In this document: positions 1-6,608 of the stretch, one piece after another
Layout of the letters: each line of letters begins with the position of its first letter
Numbering within the stretch: the first letter of the stretch is position 1
Translations under genes and position numbers: made by a program
NCBI GenBank assembly: GCA_049975065.1
Contig: JBNGDN010000003.1
DNA: 64,000 bases
Reading direction: 5' to 3' (one strand)
DNA from: Hydrogenovibrio sp049975065
Lineage (GTDB): Bacteria; Pseudomonadota; Gammaproteobacteria; Thiomicrospirales; Thiomicrospiraceae
Notes under the pieces: model-generated
Database searches by the model: none
The model's input: the letters and a program-made list of their open reading frames with translations, nothing else
What the model was told of the DNA's origin: nothing

Positions 1-1
1 T

Positions 2-1564
2 GGGCTGGAACCGAATCAGGAAGTGCAATACGGCAATATCGACTTTTTATGGACTTTTAATTCCGACTGGAATGCCGAAGCCAGCTACGATTACAGTTTG
101 CTGCAAGACCAACTGACCCAAGGCTACCGAATCAACTGGCAAAACCGTTATTTTCTCAGCAGCTTGCGCTATTTTGAAACCGAGGGCAATAACAGCATTC
201 AACTGAATTTTAGTTTCAGCCTCGGGCACGATCCGCTGGACAGTCTGCCGGTAGTGTCGGCACAAAGGTTAGCCAATACCGGCTCTGTGTCCGCTGTGGT
301 GTATGAAGACCTGAATAACGATCAGCAACGCCAGGCCAATGAACCGGTGATTCCAAATGCACAGGTCATCGCCACCCAACAACGCCGCCGCGCCAAAACC
401 GATGAAGACGGCAAGGCCTTTATTCCCGGGCTGTACGGCACCACCCCGACCGACGTCACAGTGGTGCCCAAGTCGCTGGAAGACCCTTTCTGGATTCCCT
501 CCGGCGACGGCACCGCCTTTTTGCCCAGACCTGGCCTGGTGAAAGTGGTGGAAATTCCTATTGTCACCGCCGGTGAAGTGGAAGGTCAGGTGGCGTTTCA
601 GTCCGAATTATTCAGTGACGAACAGGATCAGGGCGGTGTGCCGTTGATCTTAACCGACCATCAGCGCGATCGAAGCTTCACCACCCGGTCGGCGTTTGAC
701 GGCTTTTTCCTGTTTGATATGATTCCGCCCGGTGACTATGAATTAAGCGTCGATCCAGACTATCTGAAAAAACACCAGTTGGCCAGTCGCCGCCCAATGC
801 AAGTGAAAATCGGGGCACGCGGCACCTTGATTGTGGGCGCAAATTTTGACATTTACCCCGAATCTCTGTATCGCTACCAGAACGATGCGGATGATTCCGG
901 TCAGTCGTTTGCGCTGGATTTCGGCACCTTTTTGTCGGAGAAAAATGCCCGCATGGTCTTGAACGCCCTGCGTCAGGTCTTCCCACAAGCACTGGGGCAA
1001 GCCACCTCGGAAAACGGTTTTGAAGTCGCCATGCAGCAAAATCAACTGGGGCAAGTGAATCTCAGCCTGGCACCACTGCAGGATCTGGATCAGGCGAAAT
1101 ATGTGTGTGGGGCCTTGGCTTCGGAAGGCTTGCCGTGCCAAATCCGCCCTCTCGCCAGCCCGCAACCGGCGAAACCGTCAAAACTCGCTCCAACCACGAA
1201 AACCACCGCCGTGACACCACCAGCAACGAAACCACCAGGCCTGGTGAAAAACGAAGCACCTGCACAACGTCTAAAATCCGAATCCACACCGGTCAAAACA
1301 GCACCGATGGCTACCAAAGCGCCGCCGAAAATCGAAGGCAACGGCTTTACCATCCAACTGGTCAGCGTGTCCGGCGAATTTGCCGCCGAAGAATACATTG
1401 AAAGCAACGGCCTGACGCAGGCGAAAATTCAACCGCGCCGAGTCAATGGCGACGTGATGTTTGCCGTCATCTACGGCCACTACCCCACACGCCAAGCGGC
1501 GCAAGCCGACGCCCAAAAACTCAAAACCCAACTCAACATTCAACCCTGGATCAAACCGCTGTGA
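2..1564 (+). CDS. Outer-membrane usher-like protein with C-terminal SPOR domain (5' end outside window)
   Basis: The reading frame is open from the first bases, so the gene starts upstream; a GTG at 23 is only an internal codon. The visible part begins with alternating polar/aromatic stretches like the last strands of an outer-membrane beta-barrel. It continues with two or three immunoglobulin-like or carboxypeptidase-regulatory-like modules (an SdrD-B-like stretch with EDLNNDQQRQANEP, then a module with LFDMIPPGDYELSV). A Pro/Lys/Thr-rich linker follows, and the last 75 residues form a SPOR-type domain (FTIQLVSVSG ... FAVIYGHYPTRQAAQ), a fold that binds denuded peptidoglycan. The architecture suggests a secretion usher or large outer-membrane anchor tied to the cell wall. 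It carries one full copy of the window-wide palindrome (1235-1244) and one degenerate copy (533-544), each read as the peptide PGLVK. Family assignment is tentative; the SPOR call is firm. Confidence 0.6.
   Translation, partial: GLEPNQEVQYGNIDFLWTFNSDWNAEASYDYSLLQDQLTQGYRINWQNRYFLSSLRYFETEGNNSIQLNFSFSLGHDPLDSLPVVSAQRLANTGSVSAVVYEDLNNDQQRQANEPVIPNAQVIATQQRRRAKTDEDGKAFIPGLYGTTPTDVTVVPKSLEDPFWIPSGDGTAFLPRPGLVKVVEIPIVTAGEVEGQVAFQSELFSDEQDQGGVPLILTDHQRDRSFTTRSAFDGFFLFDMIPPGDYELSVDPDYLKKHQLASRRPMQVKIGARGTLIVGANFDIYPESLYRYQNDADDSGQSFALDFGTFLSEKNARMVLNALRQVFPQALGQATSENGFEVAMQQNQLGQVNLSLAPLQDLDQAKYVCGALASEGLPCQIRPLASPQPAKPSKLAPTTKTTAVTPPATKPPGLVKNEAPAQRLKSESTPVKTAPMATKAPPKIEGNGFTIQLVSVSGEFAAEEYIESNGLTQAKIQPRRVNGDVMFAVIYGHYPTRQAAQADAQKLKTQLNIQPWIKPL
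1233..1250 (+). repeat. Iterated palindrome, copy 1 (inside the usher-like gene)
   Basis: CACCAGGCCTGGTG followed by AAAA. In-frame it reads PPGLVK. A degenerate copy, GGCCTGGTGAAA at 533-544, lies in the same gene and reads RPGLVK. Confidence 0.95.
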
Positions 1565-1627
1565 CGACAGCGAAAGATGCAAAACATTCATTAACCAACG
1601 GGTTTACAGCGGTTTTGAGTTCAACGC

Positions 1628-1891
1628 TCAATAATGATAACGACAGGAAATAATGGTGATTTGGCTGGCATCTACAACATAAACAAGACGATTCGACTCA
1701 TCAATTCTTCTGGACCAAAAGCCTGAAAGATTCTCTTTTAAAGGTTCTGGCTTTCCAATGCCTTCAAACGGCGAGCGCATCGTATCACGAATGAGTTTGT
1801 TAATACGTTTCAACGTTTTTTTATCTTGGCCTTGCCAATATTCGTAATCCGACCAGGCGCTTTCAGTCCAAGATAAAATCTCAATTTTCAT
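1628..1891 (-). CDS. yoeB: YoeB/Txe family toxin, mRNA endoribonuclease
   Basis: An 87-residue protein nearly collinear with E. coli YoeB: it has the YEYWQGQDKK segment, GIGKPEPLKENLSGFWSRRI, RLVYVV and the terminal CRYHY. In the family these residues form the RelE-like fold that binds the ribosomal A site and cuts mRNA; the conserved Glu, Arg, His and terminal Tyr are all present, so the toxin looks intact. ATG at 1891 was chosen over a TTG one codon earlier; an AAAGAG element lies at Shine-Dalgarno distance inside the antitoxin gene. The start overlaps the antitoxin stop by 11 bases, which implies translational coupling. Confidence 0.93.
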   Translation of the reverse strand: MKIEILSWTESAWSDYEYWQGQDKKTLKRINKLIRDTMRSPFEGIGKPEPLKENLSGFWSRRIDESNRLVYVVDASQITIISCRYHY

Positions 1892-2138
1892 CAATCAGCT
1901 CTTTTTGAACGACTTTCCCGGATCGGTATTGTTCTATGGATTGATTTAAGTGCGCCACATTGGCTGGAGATTTCAACAAATGAACCGTTTCCATAAGGCT
2001 ATTAAAATAGTCCTGCGACATTACGACCGCATTCTCAGCATCTCGTCGCGTAATAATGGTACAGTCCACATCATCGACCACGGAATCCAACACCGACTTT
2101 AAACGGTTTCTGGCTTCGGTATAACTGATCACTTGCAT
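1881..2138 (-). CDS. yefM: YefM/Phd family antitoxin
   Basis: An 85-residue protein that begins MQVISYTEARNRLKSVLDSV, the typical YefM N-terminal DNA-binding and dimerisation domain, followed by DCTIITRRDAENAVVMSQDYFNSLMETVHLL and a charged C-terminal tail that in this family neutralises YoeB. ATG at 2138 follows a strong AAGGAG element; in-frame codons upstream are not needed. The gene is first in a two-gene cassette with yoeB. The family autoregulates its own promoter, so the operator should lie in 2139-2240, but I could not define one with certainty. Its position between unrelated envelope genes is typical of a mobile toxin-antitoxin cassette. Confidence 0.93.
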   Translation of the reverse strand: MQVISYTEARNRLKSVLDSVVDDVDCTIITRRDAENAVVMSQDYFNSLMETVHLLKSPANVAHLNQSIEQYRSGKVVQKELIDEN

Positions 2139-2240
2139 TGTTTTTCTCCTTGGGTACTTCAAGTAACCCATATATTTATTGGTCAAGTTCGCGATATTAT
2201 AGCAACATGCACAGTTAGCTGTACTGGTTTGACGTGAGGC

Positions 2241-2265
2241 AAAAAAAACCCGGCGGGTGCCGGGT
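2241..2265 (-). terminator. Rho-independent terminator of the envelope operon
   Basis: On the minus strand a stem ACCCGGC/GCCGGGT (2248-2254 with 2259-2265, loop of 4) is followed by eight T residues (2241-2248 read as A on the plus strand). It lies downstream of the minus-strand gene ending at 2303 and upstream of yefM, so it separates the two units. Confidence 0.88.
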
Positions 2266-2302
2266 GGGATTTGAGTGGAGGCTTTCGCCTCTGGAAACGG
2301 GG

Positions 2303-2650
2303 TTATGGGTAGGAATAGCGTCCTTGCGGGCCGATGGCGGCAGGCTTTTTCGCCTGCTCCTGTTGTGCCATAAACGCCTGCAATTCCAGCCGCAGTAACT
2401 CGATTTCTTTCAGGCCTTTTTTGAAGTCACTGGTGTAGGCGCTGTCCTTTTTGCTCTGCTCACGAATCAGTTTGCCTTGCTGATACACCTTGCTTTCCAG
2501 AATGCGCACGCGCGTACTGATGCTGGCCGCTTCGGCAATCGACTGCAGACCGAGAAAACCAATCAACAGCAAAGCCAGTATGGTTTTGGTGGGCATGCGA
2601 CCGGCGAGCGTCGTTTTGACCAGGCCTGGTGTTTTTGGGTGATTGTTCAT
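2303..2650 (-). CDS. Hypothetical secreted or anchored coiled-coil protein
   Basis: A 115-residue protein of unknown function. Residues 15-40 form a hydrophobic segment (TILALLLIGFLGLQSIAEAA) that reads as a signal peptide or a single anchor. The rest is predicted coiled coil (VRILESKVYQQGKLIREQ ... ELLRLELQAFMAQQEQ), with a short Gly/Pro tail. ATG at 2650 is preferred over a GTG at 2662 because AGGTGG lies 8 bases before it. It is the last gene of a four-gene run (3737, 3401, 2703, 2303) that ends at the terminator at 2241. Its N-terminus KTPGLVKTTL is encoded by a copy of the window-wide palindrome (2620-2629), which may have shaped this stretch. Confidence 0.6.
   Translation of the reverse strand: MNNHPKTPGLVKTTLAGRMPTKTILALLLIGFLGLQSIAEAASISTRVRILESKVYQQGKLIREQSKKDSAYTSDFKKGLKEIELLRLELQAFMAQQEQAKKPAAIGPQGRYSYP
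2613..2635 (-). repeat. Iterated palindrome, copy 2
   Basis: Core 2620-2629 within ACCAGGCCTGGT, with GTTTTG on the left and GTTTTT on the right. It shares twenty consecutive bases with copy 12 (24279-24297 region). It encodes the N-terminal TPGLVK of the gene at 2303. Confidence 0.95.
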
Positions 2651-2702
2651 GATGGTATCCACCTCATCCCTTCGGCGCGCTGTTTCGTCATATCAAACGC
2701 GC

Positions 2703-3353
2703 TTAACGACCGCCAATGGTTTGGCAGTTCATGGTTTGACACAAGTCTTCCGCGGAAATGGTCATTTCTTCTTCACGATCGGAATAGACAAAGGCATTTT
2801 CAAAGAAGCTTTTGTCGATATACACTTCCAGTGTGGTTTCGTAGTTGTGATCCGCCATGGGCGTAATGCTCACCACCCGCGCACCGCGCACAATCGCATT
2901 GACACGAGCACGGAAGCTATCGTTCTGCGCGGTCAGGGTCGCAATGGAAGTGTTACTGTCGATTTTAATGCCGTACAGCTGTTCAGCCAGGGAGCGATAC
3001 GCGTCCAATTTGGCCGCGCGAATCGCCATCAGACGACGCTGCCCGGGCGTGTAGCCATCGTAGGTGCTTTCGGCACCGTAGCCGATACCGGTAATTTTAA
3101 TCAGTTGCGGTTTCAAAGCGCTTTTCGGCACTTTATACACCACCTGCTGTGGCTGACTCTGCGCGGCACCACCAACGCCACTGCCCATCTGAGCCGAACC
3201 CGCTGGGGCGTTTTGACTGGCATTGTAGTTCGTTTGCTGAGGCGGCTGCGTTTGCTGAGCCGGCGAGGTTTGAACCACTCTGGGCTGGTTGCTGCAGCCC
3301 GCCAGCATCATCACACCGATGATGGCCGTTAGCATGAGGCTTTGTTTTTTCAT
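2703..3353 (-). CDS. LPP20 family outer-membrane lipoprotein (FlgP-like)
   Basis: A 216-residue lipoprotein: signal peptide with lipobox LAGC (Cys20), a Gln/Pro/Ser-rich linker to about residue 75, then the LPP20 domain. The domain shows the characteristic GYGAESTYDGYTPGQRRLMAIRAAKLDAYRSLAEQLYGI helix region and an ARVVSI...ETTLEVYID strand pair. LPP20 proteins include FlgP, which builds a disc around the flagellar motor in Vibrio and Campylobacter, but other members have no flagellar link. No flgO or flgT homologue is adjacent, so a flagellar role is only possible. GGAG lies 8 bases before ATG 3353. It is co-oriented and closely spaced with the lipoprotein at 3401 and the gene at 2303. Confidence 0.8.
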   Translation of the reverse strand: MKKQSLMLTAIIGVMMLAGCSNQPRVVQTSPAQQTQPPQQTNYNASQNAPAGSAQMGSGVGGAAQSQPQQVVYKVPKSALKPQLIKITGIGYGAESTYDGYTPGQRRLMAIRAAKLDAYRSLAEQLYGIKIDSNTSIATLTAQNDSFRARVNAIVRGARVVSITPMADHNYETTLEVYIDKSFFENAFVYSDREEEMTISAEDLCQTMNCQTIGGR

Positions 3354-3400
3354 AACCGTATCTCCGTTTCACTCAAAATCGTTGATTCACTCTCGTTGAA

Positions 3401-3670
3401 TCATTCAAAAAAATAAGGCACCGGATAATGGCGATGCCGAATCCAGTTGCGGTCTTCGCCTTGGCGACACTGATGCGACTGCTGACTGCAGCGCATGGCA
3501 TTCACCGAATATTCCGGCCCGGGTTGATAATGCTTGGGCACCAATTCCTGACTGTAATAGTCGGGCACTCGGTACTTGGTATCCGTATGGCTGCAACCCG
3601 CGGTCACCACCGTAACCATTACTAGCATAAGTTGTACCAATGTTGATTTTTTGACACCTAATGGTTTCAT
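3401..3670 (-). CDS. Small lipoprotein of unknown function
   Basis: An 89-residue protein with an N-terminal basic-hydrophobic signal and a plausible lipobox VTAGC (Cys26). The mature part is rich in Tyr, Pro and His (KYRVPDYYSQELVPKHYQPGPEY) and has two Cys residues (MRCSQQSHQCRQG) that could form a disulfide or bind a cofactor in the periplasm. I recognise no family. ATG 3670 was chosen over GTG 3673; GGGAAAA precedes it. It is the second gene of the envelope operon, 47 bases before the LPP20 gene, so the two lipoproteins probably act together. Confidence 0.65.
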   Translation of the reverse strand: MKPLGVKKSTLVQLMLVMVTVVTAGCSHTDTKYRVPDYYSQELVPKHYQPGPEYSVNAMRCSQQSHQCRQGEDRNWIRHRHYPVPYFFE

Positions 3671-3736
3671 CACTGTTTTCCCAACAGGGCCTGCCCTGCA
3701 CCGGTTAATTAAATGGGAATGTCCTTTACCTTCGGG

Positions 3737-4915
3737 TTAATAACTGTCGAAGTACGGGCTGGTGGGTGCGCTGTATTCATAGGCTCTGGCGCGTTCACGG
3801 GCACGCTGCTCCTGACGTTGACGATCCGCTTCCTGTTGTGCCAGCTCTTTTTTGGTTTCGGCGTCCACCTTCACCTTCTCCGCCAACAGTTCTTTTTCCA
3901 CTTTCATGACCGTTCTTAAAATGGACTTGTATTCCGATTGCAGCGATTTCACTCGGTTATTGATCTCGTTCACGCGGCGTTGGGTGCTCAACATTCTCGA
4001 ATTGACGGTGTCCATTTTCTTAACGAGTTCCGGGTCCATACCGGTGACCTGCATGGTCGCTGGCGACACCGGTGGCGTGGATTGAGGTTTAACCGCCGTT
4101 TCGGTGGGTTTTAAATCCAGCTTCACCTCCGCTTTTTCTGCCGGTGCGGCCGGTTTTGCAGGTGCAGCCGCCAACTGGTCTGGGGTCATCTGTAACAGGT
4201 CTCGATTGAGCTCTTCAATTTGAAAACTCAGTGCATCCAGCTTGGTTTCCACTTTCTTGACAATTTCTTCCGAACTGGCACTCTTGATCATGCTTTGCGT
4301 TGAGCCGTCCCGAATGTCGCCCAATAGGGTTTTCGCTTCTTCATCCAACGCCGGACTGGTGGCCAGTGCCGCCCAAACTCCGGTAGCAATGGCCACCACA
4401 ACCAACGCGATAATGATTGAGCTAAAGGTGATAATCAGTTTTTTAATTGCATCCATTTCGGCCACCGTTAACGTGTTTTTGTTTTGGGGATCTTGATTGA
4501 GTTGGGCTTTTTTCGCCGCACGCTTTTGCATAAATTGCTCGGCACCATCTTCCGTCAAAGGTGCCGCTGGCGTTTCTTTGGGCGGTTTGGGTTTTTGTGT
4601 CTCGGCGTCATCCGGCAAAGGCTCCAGTTCCGGTTCGGCCGCCTCTTGAGGGGTGTCTTCGGCATCCGGTGATGGAAAGTTATCCATAATGCCACCCGAT
4701 GGCTGCGGCAATTCTGGTTCCGGTTCCGGTTCCGGTTCCGGTTCCGGCTCAGGTACGTCTTCTTCCGGTAAATTATCGAGTTCGTCGGGCACATCCGGCA
4801 ACTCAGCCGACTCTGACGGCTGATCATCTTCGACAGCATCCAGCTCAGCCTCATCCAATAAGGCATCAATGCTGTCAAGATCATTCGGATCGATGGTGTC
4901 GTTGGATTCCGCCAC
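3737..4915 (-). CDS. Acidic single-pass membrane protein with coiled coil
   Basis: A 392-residue protein, first of the four-gene envelope operon. Residues 1-120 are strongly acidic and disordered and include an EPEPEPEPEPE repeat. About residues 155-185 form one hydrophobic helix (LIITFSSIIIALVVVAIATG). The remainder, with a Lys/Pro/Ala-rich linker, is a long coiled coil (MDTVNSRMLSTQRRVNEINNRVKSLQSE) ending in a Gln/Arg/Glu helix and a Tyr-rich tail. Topology would place the acidic N-terminus in the cytoplasm and the coiled coil in the periplasm. The start is GTG 4915, preceded by GGGGA. Function is unknown; it could be an inner-membrane scaffold for the two downstream lipoproteins. Confidence 0.65.
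   Translation of the reverse strand: MAESNDTIDPNDLDSIDALLDEAELDAVEDDQPSESAELPDVPDELDNLPEEDVPEPEPEPEPEPEPELPQPSGGIMDNFPSPDAEDTPQEAAEPELEPLPDDAETQKPKPPKETPAAPLTEDGAEQFMQKRAAKKAQLNQDPQNKNTLTVAEMDAIKKLIITFSSIIIALVVVAIATGVWAALATSPALDEEAKTLLGDIRDGSTQSMIKSASSEEIVKKVETKLDALSFQIEELNRDLLQMTPDQLAAAPAKPAAPAEKAEVKLDLKPTETAVKPQSTPPVSPATMQVTGMDPELVKKMDTVNSRMLSTQRRVNEINNRVKSLQSEYKSILRTVMKVEKELLAEKVKVDAETKKELAQQEADRQRQEQRARERARAYEYSAPTSPYFDSY
4716..4745. repeat. Hexanucleotide tandem repeat (GGTTCC)x5
   Basis: Five perfect GGTTCC units, followed by a degenerate GGCTCA unit. On the minus strand it encodes the EP dipeptide repeat of the acidic membrane protein. Gain or loss of a unit would change the protein by two residues without a frameshift. 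Confidence 0.9.
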
Positions 4916-4987
4916 GGCTTTTCCCCAAAATCAGCGTTAAATATTTACGTTTTGAATGGATCGATGAAGACAAGGTCACCAGCGCAA

Positions 4988-5007
4988 TTGACCAGGCCTG
5001 GCTTTTT
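4988..5007 (-). repeat. Iterated palindrome, copy 3 (intergenic)
   Basis: Core CCAGGCCTGG at 4992-5001 between the LpoA-like gene and the envelope operon. On the minus strand the flank is TCAATT. Confidence 0.95.
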
Positions 5008-5015
5008 CACCCAGT

Positions 5016-6608
5016 CTAAGGCGTCAGACGCTCAAAGGCATCTGTGTCCAACCAGTAGAGTTCGGGGTAGAAATGCAACCCCTGGTCATCATCAATCGTC
5101 AAGGTGCCCAGCGCATCCGTTTGCAAAACCTGTTGACCGGCACCGTTCAGTTTCAACACCGCTTCTGCGGCTGCTTTTCCTAAAGCATAAAAAGTGCCAA
5201 TTTCTGAATCATGCGGTTGCGCTCGGCGTTTTTTTTGTAGGATTTGAGCGTAATAAACCGGAAGAACCGCAGTGGTGGCTTGCCAATAAGGCAGGCTGGT
5301 CAGGAGTTGACTGACCGGTGGAAGGGTCGGCGGCAGCCAATAGTGTGCCAGACGATTCAAATGATAATAAGAAAGCAAGGGCGACACCTGCATGGCTTGG
5401 CGATAGGGCAAAAAACTGACCAGCACATCGACATCCTGTCGTGGACGCTCTACGAAATTCAGGCGCTGACCGGTGGTTTGTTGCAGCCAATTTTTTCGAG
5501 CCAGAGACTGGCGCACTTGCAAAACCGCTTCCATGGATTCATCCACATGACGACTGACCGTCACCACTTTGACAATGGCTAAGGACTGCGAAGGCTCATC
5601 CAGCGCAAACCTCTGTTCTTCTTCCAAGCCGGTTTCGCCAGATGACGTATTCGGTAACCCACTTGGTAACGCCTCGCCTTGGCGTTCGTGTTCAGTTGAC
5701 GTTGACAACGCCTTCTGAAAGCGTTTCAACAGGTCTTGCGATTTCGGTTCACCGGATACCAGTACCCCGATGCGCGTCAAATGGTTCCGTTCAAGATACC
5801 GCACTAAGGCGGCAATGGCATCCCGTTTAGCCGAGGGGGACATAAACCGAATGGCGGTTCTGGAATCGGGTTTTTCCATCTCGTTGAGCGCTAAAATGGG
5901 CGTGTGCAAATCAAGCGTTTGCAGCTGTTCTACATTGTGTTTCTGTAAGGGACCGAAAATAAAGCTGGGCTGGTATCGCCGCACCCACTCCCAAACTTCG
6001 AACATGGAATCATAGATATGGGTGTCCAGCACCTGAAGATCATAAGGGCGGGACTGAGCATAAAAGGTGTCCTCTAAACCTTGATAAACCGCCTCACCCG
6101 CTGGCGCATAAGGTCCGGACATCGGCAAGAGTGCCAGCATTCGACTGGGGTTAAATTGGAAATTGGACGGCGCGTGTGCTGTTGAATCCCGTGAGGCGAC
6201 GGTTTGATATTGCCGCTGTAACCGCGCGTAACGCGATTGAAAAGCGGGCGAAAATGCCTGCACCCCAGCCAGCCGCGCCAACTCATTGAGATAGGCACCC
6301 AGCTGAGCCTTTTCCTGATTCTGCCAGGCCAGCTCGGCCTTTAATAACAGTATTTCAACTTCAATCAATTGAATTTGTCGATCTATCTCAGGCACCGCTT
6401 GCGCACTAACCTTGGGACTGGTTAGACCGTCTTCAGAGACGCGGCCATCAAAATCCTGCGCCAAGACACTCCAAGGGAAGGCAAATATTGCCATCACCAT
6501 CCATAAAAATAAACCGCTCCAAGGCAAACAGCTCCCACCTAATGAGTGGGATTCTCGCGGCTTATCGAGTTCACTATTCAAGTGACTTTGCCACAATTTC
6601 ATACACAT
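5016..6608 (-). CDS. LppC/LpoA-like periplasmic protein
   Basis: A 530-residue protein. After a long N-terminus with a hydrophobic signal-like stretch (about 28-50, ending SVLAQ) comes a helical region (PEIDRQIQLIEVEILLLKAELAW). It is followed by a type-1 periplasmic-binding fold (MLALLPMSGPYAPAGEAVYQGLEDTF, PSFIFGPLQKHNVEQLQ, PILALNEM, RIGVLVSGEPKSQDLLKRFQ) characteristic of LppC, the family of LpoA, which activates the penicillin-binding protein PBP1A. Unlike LpoA there is no lipobox Cys, so it should be soluble or inner-membrane bound. ATG 6608 overlaps the end of pepN by 35 bases; ATG 6602 and ATG 6500 are alternatives, so the start is uncertain. The usual LpoA neighbours (rsmI, yraN) are absent. 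Confidence 0.65.
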   Translation of the reverse strand: MCMKLWQSHLNSELDKPRESHSLGGSCLPWSGLFLWMVMAIFAFPWSVLAQDFDGRVSEDGLTSPKVSAQAVPEIDRQIQLIEVEILLLKAELAWQNQEKAQLGAYLNELARLAGVQAFSPAFQSRYARLQRQYQTVASRDSTAHAPSNFQFNPSRMLALLPMSGPYAPAGEAVYQGLEDTFYAQSRPYDLQVLDTHIYDSMFEVWEWVRRYQPSFIFGPLQKHNVEQLQTLDLHTPILALNEMEKPDSRTAIRFMSPSAKRDAIAALVRYLERNHLTRIGVLVSGEPKSQDLLKRFQKALSTSTEHERQGEALPSGLPNTSSGETGLEEEQRFALDEPSQSLAIVKVVTVSRHVDESMEAVLQVRQSLARKNWLQQTTGQRLNFVERPRQDVDVLVSFLPYRQAMQVSPLLSYYHLNRLAHYWLPPTLPPVSQLLTSLPYWQATTAVLPVYYAQILQKKRRAQPHDSEIGTFYALGKAAAEAVLKLNGAGQQVLQTDALGTLTIDDDQGLHFYPELYWLDTDAFERLTP

